Assembly (NCBI GenBank): GCA_037388505.1
Contig: JARRKC010000009.1
Coordinates: forward strand, 1-64,000
Direction of reading: 5' to 3'
Length of the DNA: 64,000 bases
From: JARRKC01 sp037388505
GTDB lineage: Bacteria > Acidobacteriota > UBA6911 > RPQK01 > JAPXNP01
A program made the position numbers and the translations under genes. The notes under the pieces were generated by a model, which saw only the letters and a program-made list of their open reading frames with translations, had not been told where the DNA came from and ran no database searches. Positions 8,068 through 17,300 of the stretch are shown here, piece by piece. Each line of letters starts with the position of its first letter. Positions within the stretch are counted from its first letter, which is position 1.

Positions 8068-9792
8068 ATGTGTGGCATAGCGGGTTTGGCTTCCGGGAGG
8101 CAGGACGCCCTCGGACACCGTTTGCGAATGATGCTCGAAACCATGCAGCACCGTGGGCCGGACGGCGCCGGATTCGCGGTAGGTTCCCATTGTCAACGAG
8201 CCGCCCGACTGGACGACCTCGATTTCGAAGGGGTCGACGGGACCGTCGCCCTCGGTCACGTCCGTCTGGCGATCACGGGTGAAGCGACCGGCATTCAACC
8301 CTTTCAGAGCGACGATGGGTCCCTGACCCTGCTTCACAACGGAGAGATCTACAACTACCGCGACCTGGCGAAATCCCTGCCGCAGGAACGGTTGAAGACA
8401 GGCAGTGACAGCGAGGTGCTGCTCGGGCTCATCGAACAGCACTATGTCGGCGAACTCGAGGAGACACTCAAGACGGTGCTTCCCATGCTCGACGGTGTGT
8501 TCGCACTCGCCATCACGGACCAGAGACAGACCGTTCTGGTCAGAGACCGCATCGGTGTCCGGCAACTCTACTACGTCGAAACCGACGATCAGACGCTGGG
8601 ATTCGCCTCCGAGCGCAAGCCGCTCTTGCGTATTGCCGGATCCCGGGCGACGAAGCGCCTGATGCCCGGTGAGATGATGACGATCGAGTCCGGTGAGAGA
8701 CGGAGATTCCAGTACTGGAGCCCGGAACAGCTTCGCCGGCGCGACCGGATCGACAGTCTCGACGAGGCCCTCGAGAGCTATGGTCAGGCAATCACTTCGG
8801 CAGTGCGCAAACGCGTTCGGGGCCGTTCCCGAGTCGGGATCATCTTCTCGGGCGGCATCGACAGCGTGCTCATCGCCCACCTGGTCCAAGCCGCAGGGGT
8901 TCCGTTCACCTGCTACGCCGCCGGGCGTGACGAAGGTTCGGGGGACCTCGCCTGGGCCCAGCGAATCGCAGAGCAGCTCGATTATCCTCTTCAATCCGCT
9001 CGACTCTCACTCTCGGATATCGAGGCGCTGGTCCCCGAGATCATTCGGGATATCGAAGACAATTGCCTCAACCAGGTCGAGGTGGCCGTGCCGATCTACG
9101 CCGCAGTGAGGATGGCGCAGGAGAACGGAGAGCGGGTCCTCTTGAACGGACAGGGCGCCGATGAGCTGTTTGGAGGATACCCGTGGTACTCGGTCATCGT
9201 CGGCCGGGAAGGGTATGGGTCGTTTCTGGATCACTCGTGGGAAGACACTTGCCTCCTCTACAAGGAATGCCTCGAACGGGAAGACAAGATCTCGATGGCT
9301 CACAGCATCGAGCTGAGAGTTCCTTTTCTCGACCCGGAGGTGGTCGAGGCCGCCTTCGCCATTGCTCCGCAATTGAAGATCCAGTCTCCGGAAGACACCT
9401 TCCGCAAGTGGATCCACCGGAGTTACTCGGAATCGATCGGAATTCCGTCCAACGTGGCCTTTCGACCGAAGGAAGCCGCTCAACATGGCGCCAACGTCCA
9501 CTCCGCCTTCGACGAAATTGCCCGCCGCAACGGATATGCACCGGAAGCGGTGTCCGGAACCGGCTACGACCCCTCCCGAACCGTTGTCGAGATGCTGGGG
9601 AGTTCCTCCCGTTACGGCTACCGTTACGGCGAGCAGGACCTTTGGGAACCCATGCCACACATCCAGCTCTATCTCGATCGAATCGCGCGCTCAGAGGGCG
9701 TGTTGACCGCGGACATCATCCGGTACCTGGACGGCTTGGATCGCTCCCGCGATTCGGCCAGGCTCCAGGGGACCCTCGAGAAAGTGCAATGA
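8068..9792 (+). CDS. Asparagine-synthase-type glutamine amidotransferase; candidate mannosylglycerate amidase-forming enzyme
   Basis: A 574-residue class II glutamine amidotransferase of the AsnB superfamily, with a strong AGAGGAGG ribosome site before ATG 8068. The glutaminase domain has the N-terminal Cys (MCGIAGLAS), HRGPDG, GHVRLAI, HNGEIYNY and TGSDSE. The synthetase domain has the ATP PP-loop FSGGIDSVL (about residue 263), GQGADELFGGYPWY and the HSIELRVPFLDPEV acceptor-side motif. It adenylates a carboxylate and transfers ammonia from glutamine. Its ATGA overlap with the mannosyl-3-phosphoglycerate synthase gene implies a substrate from that pathway, so amidation of mannosylglycerate to mannosylglyceramide is my inferred role. 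Ordinary asparagine synthesis is the alternative. Confidence 0.8.
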   Translation: MCGIAGLASGRQDALGHRLRMMLETMQHRGPDGAGFAVGSHCQRAARLDDLDFEGVDGTVALGHVRLAITGEATGIQPFQSDDGSLTLLHNGEIYNYRDLAKSLPQERLKTGSDSEVLLGLIEQHYVGELEETLKTVLPMLDGVFALAITDQRQTVLVRDRIGVRQLYYVETDDQTLGFASERKPLLRIAGSRATKRLMPGEMMTIESGERRRFQYWSPEQLRRRDRIDSLDEALESYGQAITSAVRKRVRGRSRVGIIFSGGIDSVLIAHLVQAAGVPFTCYAAGRDEGSGDLAWAQRIAEQLDYPLQSARLSLSDIEALVPEIIRDIEDNCLNQVEVAVPIYAAVRMAQENGERVLLNGQGADELFGGYPWYSVIVGREGYGSFLDHSWEDTCLLYKECLEREDKISMAHSIELRVPFLDPEVVEAAFAIAPQLKIQSPEDTFRKWIHRSYSESIGIPSNVAFRPKEAAQHGANVHSAFDEIARRNGYAPEAVSGTGYDPSRTVVEMLGSSSRYGYRYGEQDLWEPMPHIQLYLDRIARSEGVLTADIIRYLDGLDRSRDSARLQGTLEKVQ

Positions 9793-11006
9793 GAATCGAA
9801 TTGCCCAAAGCCGTCGAGAGATTTGGATCGGTTCGCTTCGGCGAACTCCAGAGAGTCTTCGAGCTCGATTCCGGTCTGGCGAATGGTGCGAATGCATCCA
9901 GGGAGCAACCCATTCGACAGGTCCCCTACGAGGAACTGTCGGAAATCCACAAGAGAACGGCCATCGTCGTACCGATCAAGGGCGAGCGCTTGAAACTGGT
10001 CGAAGGGGTCCTTTGCGGAATCCCCCACCCGTGCCTGATCATCATGGTGTCGAACAGTCCCACTCGACCGGTCGATCGATTCCATTTGGAAGCGGACGTT
10101 CTGCGGGATTTCTGTACGTTTACGGGCAAACATGCACTCTTGGTCCATCAGAAAGACCCGATCCTGACGACGGCATTCGAGCAGGCAGGCTACAAGGAGA
10201 TTCTCAACCGGCAGGGTCGGATTCGGGATGGAAAGGCTGAGGGGATGTTGATCGGCACGCTCCTGGCGAGCCTGGCGGGCAAAGACTATGTCGGCTTCGT
10301 CGATGCCGACAACTATTTCCCGGGAGCCGTCGAAGAGTACATCCGCGAGTACGCTGCGGGGTTCGCGATATCGCGATCCGACTACTCGATGGTTCGCATT
10401 GCCTGGCACAGCAAGCCGAAAATCGTGGAATCCAAGCTCTTCTTCCGAAAGTGGGGCCGAACTTCCAGTCGCACCAACGAGTTTCTCAACCGGTTGATCA
10501 GCCACTACACGGGGTTCGACACGGAGGTCATCAAGACCGGCAATGCCGGCGAGCACGCCTTGACGATGGAGTTGGCGAACACGATCGGATATTCGGCGGG
10601 GTACTCCATTGAGCCCAATCACCTGATCGACCTGCTGGAAAGATTCGGAGGGGTCATCGAACCACCGGCCAAGAGCCGGATCAAGGATCAGGTGGAGGTC
10701 TACCAGATCGAGTCCAGGAATCCCCACTTGCACGAGGCAGGCGATCAGGAACATATTCGGGAAATGTCCTATCAGGCCTTGTCCGTCGTGTACCACTCGC
10801 GGATATGTCCGCCCAAACTCAAGACCGAACTTCGCCGGGAGGCGGTCACCAGAGGCTTCATCGAGAAGGGTACCGAGCCGACGAAACCCCACTATTTTCC
10901 AAGTCTGAACGGGATCGACCGGGACCGCTTTCGAGCGTCGATCGAATCCACCCCGTACGGCAGGATGGCGGAGGAGGAGGCTGAATCACGCCACCGTGTG
11001 AGCTAG
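9789..11006 (+). CDS. mpgS: Mannosyl-3-phosphoglycerate synthase
   Basis: A 405-residue GT55 glycosyltransferase. It transfers mannose from GDP-mannose to 3-phosphoglycerate, the first step of the two-step mannosylglycerate pathway. Recognised segments are RTAIVVPIKGERLKLVEGV, then IPHPCLIIMVSNS, then GKAEGMLIGTLLA and the metal/nucleotide motif FVDADNYFPGAVEEY near residue 170. These are followed by FRKWGRTSSRTNEFLN and GFDTEVIKTGNAGEHALTM. Length and motif order fit characterised MpgS enzymes, and there is no fused phosphatase domain. The start ATG lies in ATGA, overlapping the amidotransferase stop by 4 bp. The stop is immediately followed by the symporter ATG. Confidence 0.93.
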   Translation: MRIELPKAVERFGSVRFGELQRVFELDSGLANGANASREQPIRQVPYEELSEIHKRTAIVVPIKGERLKLVEGVLCGIPHPCLIIMVSNSPTRPVDRFHLEADVLRDFCTFTGKHALLVHQKDPILTTAFEQAGYKEILNRQGRIRDGKAEGMLIGTLLASLAGKDYVGFVDADNYFPGAVEEYIREYAAGFAISRSDYSMVRIAWHSKPKIVESKLFFRKWGRTSSRTNEFLNRLISHYTGFDTEVIKTGNAGEHALTMELANTIGYSAGYSIEPNHLIDLLERFGGVIEPPAKSRIKDQVEVYQIESRNPHLHEAGDQEHIREMSYQALSVVYHSRICPPKLKTELRREAVTRGFIEKGTEPTKPHYFPSLNGIDRDRFRASIESTPYGRMAEEEAESRHRVS

Positions 11007-12641
11007 ATGACTTGGATCGACTGGACGATTATCGGAGCCTACTTTCTGCTGGTTGTCGGCATGGCTTTGCGCCGTCACCGAGTGCAGGAGACGCTGACCG
11101 ATTACTACCTGGCCGGCCGCCAAACCCGTTGGTGGCAGTCGGGATTCTCCACGATGGCGACCCAACTGGGGGCCATCAGCTTCGTTTCGGCCCCTGCCTT
11201 CGTCGCGATGAAGGAGCATGGGGGGCTGCGTTGGCTCTGCTACGAATTCGGCGTCCCCATCGGAATTCTCCTGGTCGCCCTGTTGATCCTCCCGGTTCTC
11301 CACCGAGGAAACCACGTCAGCATCTACGAATACCTCGAGGGGCGCTTCGATCGGCGGATCCGAACCCTAGTCAGTATCCTGTTCCACCTGGGCCGGGGAT
11401 TGGCGACGGCGGTTTCCGTGCTGGCCGGAGGTCTGATCCTCTCCACGGTACTTCCCCTGAGCACCGTGGGAGCCATCGTGATCATCGGAGCAATCACGAT
11501 CCTCTACGACGTTCTGGGAGGGATGCGGGTGGTGATCCTGACCGACTGCCTGCAAATGGGGATCATCTTCATCAGCATTCTCGTCTGCGGGATCTGGGCC
11601 CTGGATCTCGTCGGCTGGGGCCAGGCGTGGCACAGCTTGGGAGTCGAGCGACTAATCGTCCTCGACTTTTCCCATCTGGGCCTGACCTCGGAGGGCGCCT
11701 ACTCTTTCTGGCCGATGACGCTGGGAGGGATCGTCCTATACGCCTCCTACTACGGCTGCGATCAAAGCCAAGCTCAGAGAGAGTTGTCGGTGGGCAGCAT
11801 GGTCGGCGTCCGCCGCTCGCTCCTGTTCAACGCATTCGGACGCTTTCCCTTGGTCGTCCTTTATTGTCTGATGGGTGTCTTCATCGGGGCCGTCTTCGCA
11901 TCCCCGGATCTCTTCGGCAGCGCGGCTGCTACCGCAGGTCTCTCGGATGGGCAACTGCATCAGGTACTCGCGAGCGATCCCGATCGAATGGTGCCGCTCT
12001 TCATTCTGACGTTTTTGCCGCAAGGGCTCGTTGGGATTGCTCTGGTCGGCATTCTGGCCGCCTTGATGTCCAGCCTCGATTCCGCGATCAACTCGCTCAG
12101 CGCCGCATCGATGAAGGACTTCTATTGCGTCTACATTCGTCCGGACGGTTCCGACCGGCACTACAACCGTGTTTCGCGGCTACTGACGGGCTTCTGGGGA
12201 GTCTTCTGCGTGGTCGCGGCGGTCGGCTTTGCCGGCTTCGGCGATTCGACACGACAGACCACGATCGTGCTGATCAATGCGGTAGGGAGCCTGCTCTATG
12301 GACCGATCCTTGCGACCTTCCTCGTTGGGATTGCGACCCGATCGGTTCGGGCGGGCGCCATCGGAGCGGGCATCGTGGCGGGAATTGGTGCCAACCTCAT
12401 CCTGTGGCGGTGGACCGATGTCTCATGGCTCTGGTGGAACGTGGCTGGATTCGTCTTGACGGTGTCGATCGCCCTGCTGGTCACCGTTTTGGGTCGCATG
12501 GTCCGGCCCAGTGCGATCGCGGCCGAAGTCCGCTCCGGGCTCCAGCGTACGGCCGGCCGCTGGCGACCGGCGTACTCGGTCGTTCTGATTTACTTCGTGA
12601 CTATCATCTCGCTCTCCTGGGCGGCGCAGTTCCTGGGCTGA
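11007..12641 (+). CDS. Sodium/solute symporter (SSS family)
   Basis: A 544-residue integral membrane protein with about 13-14 hydrophobic helices. SSS-family landmarks are DYYLAGRQTRWW near residue 32, GAISFVSAPAFV, SIYEYLEGRF, LYDVLGGMRVVILTDCLQM and ALMSSLDSAINSLS near residue 355, the sodium-site region. The nearest known subtypes transport sugars, inositol or proline with Na+, and the substrate cannot be read here. Zero spacing after mpgS and position before mpgP imply a solute of the same pathway, for example uptake or recapture of mannosylglycerate. That is inference. Transport is across the inner membrane. Confidence 0.85.
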   Translation: MTWIDWTIIGAYFLLVVGMALRRHRVQETLTDYYLAGRQTRWWQSGFSTMATQLGAISFVSAPAFVAMKEHGGLRWLCYEFGVPIGILLVALLILPVLHRGNHVSIYEYLEGRFDRRIRTLVSILFHLGRGLATAVSVLAGGLILSTVLPLSTVGAIVIIGAITILYDVLGGMRVVILTDCLQMGIIFISILVCGIWALDLVGWGQAWHSLGVERLIVLDFSHLGLTSEGAYSFWPMTLGGIVLYASYYGCDQSQAQRELSVGSMVGVRRSLLFNAFGRFPLVVLYCLMGVFIGAVFASPDLFGSAAATAGLSDGQLHQVLASDPDRMVPLFILTFLPQGLVGIALVGILAALMSSLDSAINSLSAASMKDFYCVYIRPDGSDRHYNRVSRLLTGFWGVFCVVAAVGFAGFGDSTRQTTIVLINAVGSLLYGPILATFLVGIATRSVRAGAIGAGIVAGIGANLILWRWTDVSWLWWNVAGFVLTVSIALLVTVLGRMVRPSAIAAEVRSGLQRTAGRWRPAYSVVLIYFVTIISLSWAAQFLG

Positions 12642-12674
12642 GCCCCACGGGTACGGGCGTGCGTGGAGGATGCC

Positions 12675-13496
12675 TTGTCTCATCGATCGACGGTCGTGTT
12701 CTCCGATCTTGACGGAACCCTGCTGGATGCCCGGAGCTACACCTTCGAGGCGGCCCTTCCCGGACTCGAGAGGCTGCGCCGGGCAAAGGTCCCTCTGGTC
12801 ATCTGCACCAGCAAGTCCCGGGCGGAGATCGAGTTCTGGCGAAAAGGATTGAACAACCATCATCCCTATATCCTGGAGAGCGGCGGCGGCATCGTGGTTC
12901 CGGAAGGCTACTTCGCCCCGGAAGCGGTGGAATCGATTCCGGTGTGCAAGGAACGCATCGGTAGGGATATTCTCCTGGTCCTCGGAACGCCCTACTCCGA
13001 GCTTCGCCGGGCGCTGTGCGAGCTGAGAGACGAAGGTTTTCCCGTCAGAGGAGTGGGAGACATGGATGCCCGGGAGTTTGCTGAACTCACCGGCCTGCCT
13101 CTCGAACAGTCGCGTCTGGCGAAGCAGCGTGCCTTTGATGAGCCTTTCACGTTCGATGGGAGCGAAGCCCGTCTCGACGAGCTCGTTTCCTCCATTGCGG
13201 TGAAAGGACTCCGCTTCTCCCGGGGGCGCCTCTACCACATCACGGGCAACAACGACAAAGGCCAGGCGGTCCGGATCCTCACACAACTCTACCGGAGCAA
13301 GCTGGGCGATTTGTTCACCATCGGACTCGGGGACAGCCCACTCGACTTTCCGATGTTCGAGAGTGTCGAGCGGGCCGTTTTGGTCCAAAACGCATCGGGG
13401 AGGCACGACGCCTGTCCCGATTTGCCCGGGTTGTGGCGAGTGGACGGAATCGGTCCCGCGGGATGGACTCGAGCGATTCTGATGCTCGTCCCATGA
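12675..13496 (+). CDS. mpgP: Mannosyl-3-phosphoglycerate phosphatase (HAD family)
   Basis: A 273-residue HAD hydrolase of the Cof/MpgP branch, which removes phosphate from mannosyl-3-phosphoglycerate to give mannosylglycerate. HAD motifs are in order: I FSDLDGTLLDA, II VICTSKSRAEIEFW, the conserved Lys in NNDKGQAVRIL, and IV GLGDSPLDFPMFESV with LVQN after it. The ENGGG-like ILESGGGIVVPEG segment typical of MpgP is present. I place the start at TTG 12675 because GGAGGA lies 5-6 bp upstream. GTG at 12663, in the same frame, would itself overlap that ribosome site. It is the last gene of the locus, 33 bp after the symporter. Confidence 0.9.
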   Translation: MSHRSTVVFSDLDGTLLDARSYTFEAALPGLERLRRAKVPLVICTSKSRAEIEFWRKGLNNHHPYILESGGGIVVPEGYFAPEAVESIPVCKERIGRDILLVLGTPYSELRRALCELRDEGFPVRGVGDMDAREFAELTGLPLEQSRLAKQRAFDEPFTFDGSEARLDELVSSIAVKGLRFSRGRLYHITGNNDKGQAVRILTQLYRSKLGDLFTIGLGDSPLDFPMFESVERAVLVQNASGRHDACPDLPGLWRVDGIGPAGWTRAILMLVP

Positions 13497-13664
13497 GCCG
13501 CGATCCCCGGAGTGATTCCGGACGAGATATCGACCCGACTCGTCGACCTCGTCCAGCACGCTGCGAGTTACTGGTTCCGAGTTCCAAGGGGCTGCGAGCT
13601 TCCGAAACTCGTGCTTCGAGACGCTGCCCACAGGTTCTCTGCAGGAGCCTACACTCCCCTTACT

Positions 13665-14081
13665 CTATCCCGGAGGATGGGCGGGGAAGCCCAACTGCCT
13701 GGCGACTTCAGTTTGGCGCGTGTTAAGGGTCAGGAACGCGATTCGGGACGGGTCGGGGCTGACGAAGAGGGCGCAGGCTATGTGCCACAGGTCGGCCCCG
13801 CACAAATGGCCGGCGCTGCAAATTCTCTCCATCTCAGCCGACAGGGACCGATCGGGCAGGATCCAGTCGATCCCGTCCAGAAAATCGCGGGCCTTTGTTT
13901 CATAGGTTTCGTTCCGCTCCGTGGTCATTTCGCGCGCCACCACCGAGCGGAATTCCGCCTCGAGCAGGTTCGAAGAGAGGAGGCGGTCACATCGTTTCAG
14001 GACCGGGATCAGTTCGTGCGCCACCCGTTCTCCAAACGTCACCGCAACCACGACGGAGGTGTCGACGTATGCCGCCCTCAT
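13665..14081 (-). CDS. PIN-domain toxin (VapC-like)
   Basis: A 138-residue PIN-domain ribonuclease. The acidic metal ligands are visible: Asp in AAYVDTSVVV (residue 7), Glu in LLEAEFRSV, and Asp in CGADLWHIACAL, followed by FLTLNTRQTEVARQLG. VapC toxins cleave structured RNAs such as tRNA or rRNA. The ATG overlaps the antitoxin stop by 4 bp (ATGA), so the pair is co-translated with antitoxin first. It is convergent with the mannosylglycerate locus, whose last gene ends 168 bp away. Confidence 0.85.
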   Translation of the reverse strand: MRAAYVDTSVVVAVTFGERVAHELIPVLKRCDRLLSSNLLEAEFRSVVAREMTTERNETYETKARDFLDGIDWILPDRSLSAEMERICSAGHLCGADLWHIACALFVSPDPSRIAFLTLNTRQTEVARQLGFPAHPPG

Positions 14082-14347
14082 TCCCGAGACTCCAGAAAGC
14101 GTTCCAGCGCTCCGGGCCTCTGCGTCAGCGCCTCGAACCTCATCTTTCCCTTCGACCGATCCAGGACCCCTCTCTCTTCCAGTCGAGACAATGAATCAGC
14201 CAGCGTCTCTTCATCACCGGAGATGGGACGAATCTCCGCCACCTCTTCGCTGTGGCAAGTGATGCGAACCGTTTGGCCCGAACGCACCTTGCGCAGGATC
14301 TCGCTGAAGCGCGCCTTGGCGTCGTAGGTCGAGTGAGTCTTGGACAT
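14078..14347 (-). CDS. Phd/YefM-family antitoxin
   Basis: An 89-residue antitoxin. Its N-terminal half is the Phd/YefM DNA-binding fold: STYDAKARFSEILRKVRSGQ, then RITCHSEEVAEIRPI. The charged C-terminal half (LADSLSRLEERGVL, then RPGALERFLESRE) would wrap around the PIN toxin. Such proteins repress their own promoter. The start is ATG at 14345-14347. The 47 bp upstream, shared with the end of the VPS10-like gene, include an ACTAGTCAGACTGGTC repeat that could be the operator. Confidence 0.85.
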   Translation of the reverse strand: MSKTHSTYDAKARFSEILRKVRSGQTVRITCHSEEVAEIRPISGDEETLADSLSRLEERGVLDRSKGKMRFEALTQRPGALERFLESRE

Positions 14348-14394
14348 GGGTCCGGTGTAATCATGACTAGTCAGACTGGTCAAGACAGTTGACG

Positions 14395-17300
14395 CTACCT
14401 GGGCACATAGGGGGCGCCGGCTTGTTCGAGGTCTTTGGCCAGGGCTGCGACGTCCGTTGCGAATTGTTGGAGCTTCGGCTGGAAGGCCGTGAACGCCTGT
14501 TCGGCGATCGCATAGCTTTGGCGCTGGGTGGTCGTGGGGCCCCAGGTCGAGTCCAGATTCGCGCGCAGGACGGAGCGGGCCCGATCCAAGATGGCCGGTT
14601 TGATCGGCTCGTCCAGGCTCTCCCGGACCTGGTTGCCCGCGAGCTCGTCGCGCAGATCCGCCAGACGGCCCTCGAGAGCGTAGACCCGTTCGACCAGCGG
14701 CGCGGTCGCGGCGGGAGTCTTCAGTGCCGCCGCCCGCATGCCTTTCAGATCCGTCCCCAGCTCGGAGAGTCGACGCCGGGCGCCCGAGGCCAGCCGCACC
14801 AGATCGGCCACCTTCTGCTGGAAGGCCAGGACTTCGGCCGGATCCTGCGCCGGCAGCGTGGAGCCGTCGAGGGCCGCGACATCGAAGGGCTGGGCGGCGG
14901 CCAACTCGGTTTCCGCTCCGTCGACGAGCTTCGACAACGCGACGGTGTAGCGACCCGCGCGCACCAGGGGACCACCGCGGCCCCTTTCCCAAGGCGCCAC
15001 GAAGCCGGACTGGCCCAGCTGGACCGGGTTCGGCGAGGGATAGCGCAGATCCCAGGCCACCCGATGGAATCCCTTCGTGGCCGGTCCCGAGATGCGCCGA
15101 ATCACCTTGTCTCCGGCATCGCGCACGGTCAGGACGATCTCGGGCTTCTCTTCCCGGGCCTCCTTCTCGAGTTCCTCCCAACCCGGAAAGGGGACATTGC
15201 CGCCTTCCTGGCGAATCTGCTTTTCCTTCTCCCTCCGCTGCTCTTTGAGCGTCTCCAGCGACTGCCCCAGGTAGTAGGTCACTTCGGCACCGAAAGGAGG
15301 ATTGGGAGCCGTGAAGTAGGAGGCGCCCTGGAAGGCCTTATCCGGGTCGCCGAGCGGCTCCCGGGGGATGTAGATCAGGCTCTTCCGAACCGGAAACAGG
15401 TGGGCCGGCTCCTTCAGCAGAGCATCGCTGACATCCCGCAGGGGCGTATAGTCGTCGAAGATGAAGAAACCCCGCCCAAACGACGCCCCGACCAGGTCGT
15501 TGTCACGCCGCTGGATCTCGAGATCGCGGAAGGCGATCGTCGGGACATCGCCGCTCAGTTCCATCCACTGGGTTCCGCCGTCGAGTGTGAAGTAAATCCC
15601 AAATTCGGTCCCGGCAAACAGAAGATCGGGCTTGGCCTGATCCTGCTCCACGGACCAGACCAGGTGACGATCGGGCAGATCTCCGGCGATCGACGTCCAG
15701 GTGCGTCCCCGATCGGTGCTCTTCAAAAGATAAGGTTTGAAATCTCCGCTCTTGTGGCAGTCCACGGCCACAAAGACCGTATCCCTGTCGGCCGGAGACG
15801 ACTTGATCTCATTGACAAAGAAGAGCTTAGGCACGCCAGGCAGTCCATCGATACGACGCCAGTTCTTCCCCCCGTCCTCCGTCACCTGGATCAGCCCGTC
15901 GTCGGTTCCAACGTAGATCAGGCCTTCGACGAGGGGCGACTCGGAGATGCTGGTCGTCGAGTCGTAGTAGGACATGGCGAAGTGATCGAAGATCGAGTTC
16001 ACGCTCCAGACCCGACCCATCACTTCCAACTCATACCTGTTCTGATCTCGCGTCAGGTCACCGCTGATGGGCGTCCAGGAATCGCCCCGGTCGTCGCTTC
16101 GCCAGATCCGCTGGGATCCGAAATAGAGCCTGGTGTTCGAATGCGGGCTGATCAAGATCGGCGCATCCCAGTTCCAGCGCTCCGGCGGTTCGTTGGGTCC
16201 GGGCTGGGGCTGGATGTCGACCCGTTGGCCGGTCGCCCTGTCGAAGCGTACGAGCCGTCCGACCTGCATCTCCGAGTAGACCAGATTCGGATTCTTGGGA
16301 TCGATCTGCGTGGAATAACCGTCGCCGCCGTTGGTGATGATCCAGTCCTCGTTGCGCACACCACTGGCGTTCAGCGTACGGGAGGGACCCAACTGGCTGC
16401 TGTTGTCCTGCGTGCCACCGGAAATATTGTAGTAGGGCGTGTCGTTGTCGAGGGCCAGCTTGTAGATCTGTGTGATCGGCATGTTGGCGAAGTACTGCCA
16501 ATCCTTACCCTTGTCGAACGTCTGGTAGAGTCCGCCATCACAGCCGACCAGCAGGTAGTCGGGGTCCTCGGGATCGAACGCCACCGCGTGATTGTCGGGA
16601 TGTTTGAACTCTCCCTCCAGCCGATGGAAGGTCTTCCCGCCGTCCTCGGTAACATGCAGCCAGACGTCGGTTTCATAGACCACATTGAGATCGTGGGGTG
16701 AGGCGTAGATTTCCTGGTAGTAGTGAGGCCCCGTGCCGCCAGCCACATAGCTACTTCGTTTCTCCCAACTCTCTCCGGCATCCGTCGATCGATAGAACCC
16801 TTTCTCGTCGGCCGTCGCTTCGATCGTGGCGTAGACATAGTCGGGGTCGACGGGTGAGACCGCCAGTCCGATCTTCCCCATATCTCCTTTCGGGAGTCCC
16901 TTTTCGAGCTCGCTCCAGGTTTGCCCCGCGTCGGTGGACTTGTAGATCCCCGACTCCGGCCCTCCTGCCAGGAATGACCAGACCGTTCTCCGACGCTGGT
17001 AGGCCGCCGCGTACAGGACGTCGGGATTCAGGGGATCGAATTCCAGGCTGGTTACGCCGGTGTTCTCGCTGATCTGGAGTACAGGTTTCCAGGTCTTGCC
17101 GCCATCCTCCGACTTGTACACACCCCTTTCTCCTCCCGAACTCCAGAGGGGACCCTCCGCGGCAACGTAGACGACGGTCGAGTCGCGTGGATCGATCAGA
17201 ATGCGAGCGATGTGCTCGGACTTCTCCAGCCCCATTCGTTTCCAGGTATCCCCCCCATCGAGGCTCTTGTAGACCCCGTCGCCGAAGCCGACATGGCGGC

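Noticed and set aside
8068..9792. Amidotransferase of N-acetylglutaminylglutamine amide synthesis
   Set aside because: That pathway needs an ATP-grasp/GNAT partner enzyme, which is absent. The neighbours are mannosylglycerate genes instead.
13512..14327. 271-codon plus-strand frame across the toxin-antitoxin pair
   Set aside because: The minus-strand PIN toxin and Phd antitoxin have diagnostic motifs, and the plus frame has none.
14389..16701. A 770-codon plus-strand open frame opposite the VPS10-like gene
   Set aside because: The minus-strand gene has a signal peptide and ten Asp-box motifs, while the antisense frame shows only Arg/Gly-rich noise.
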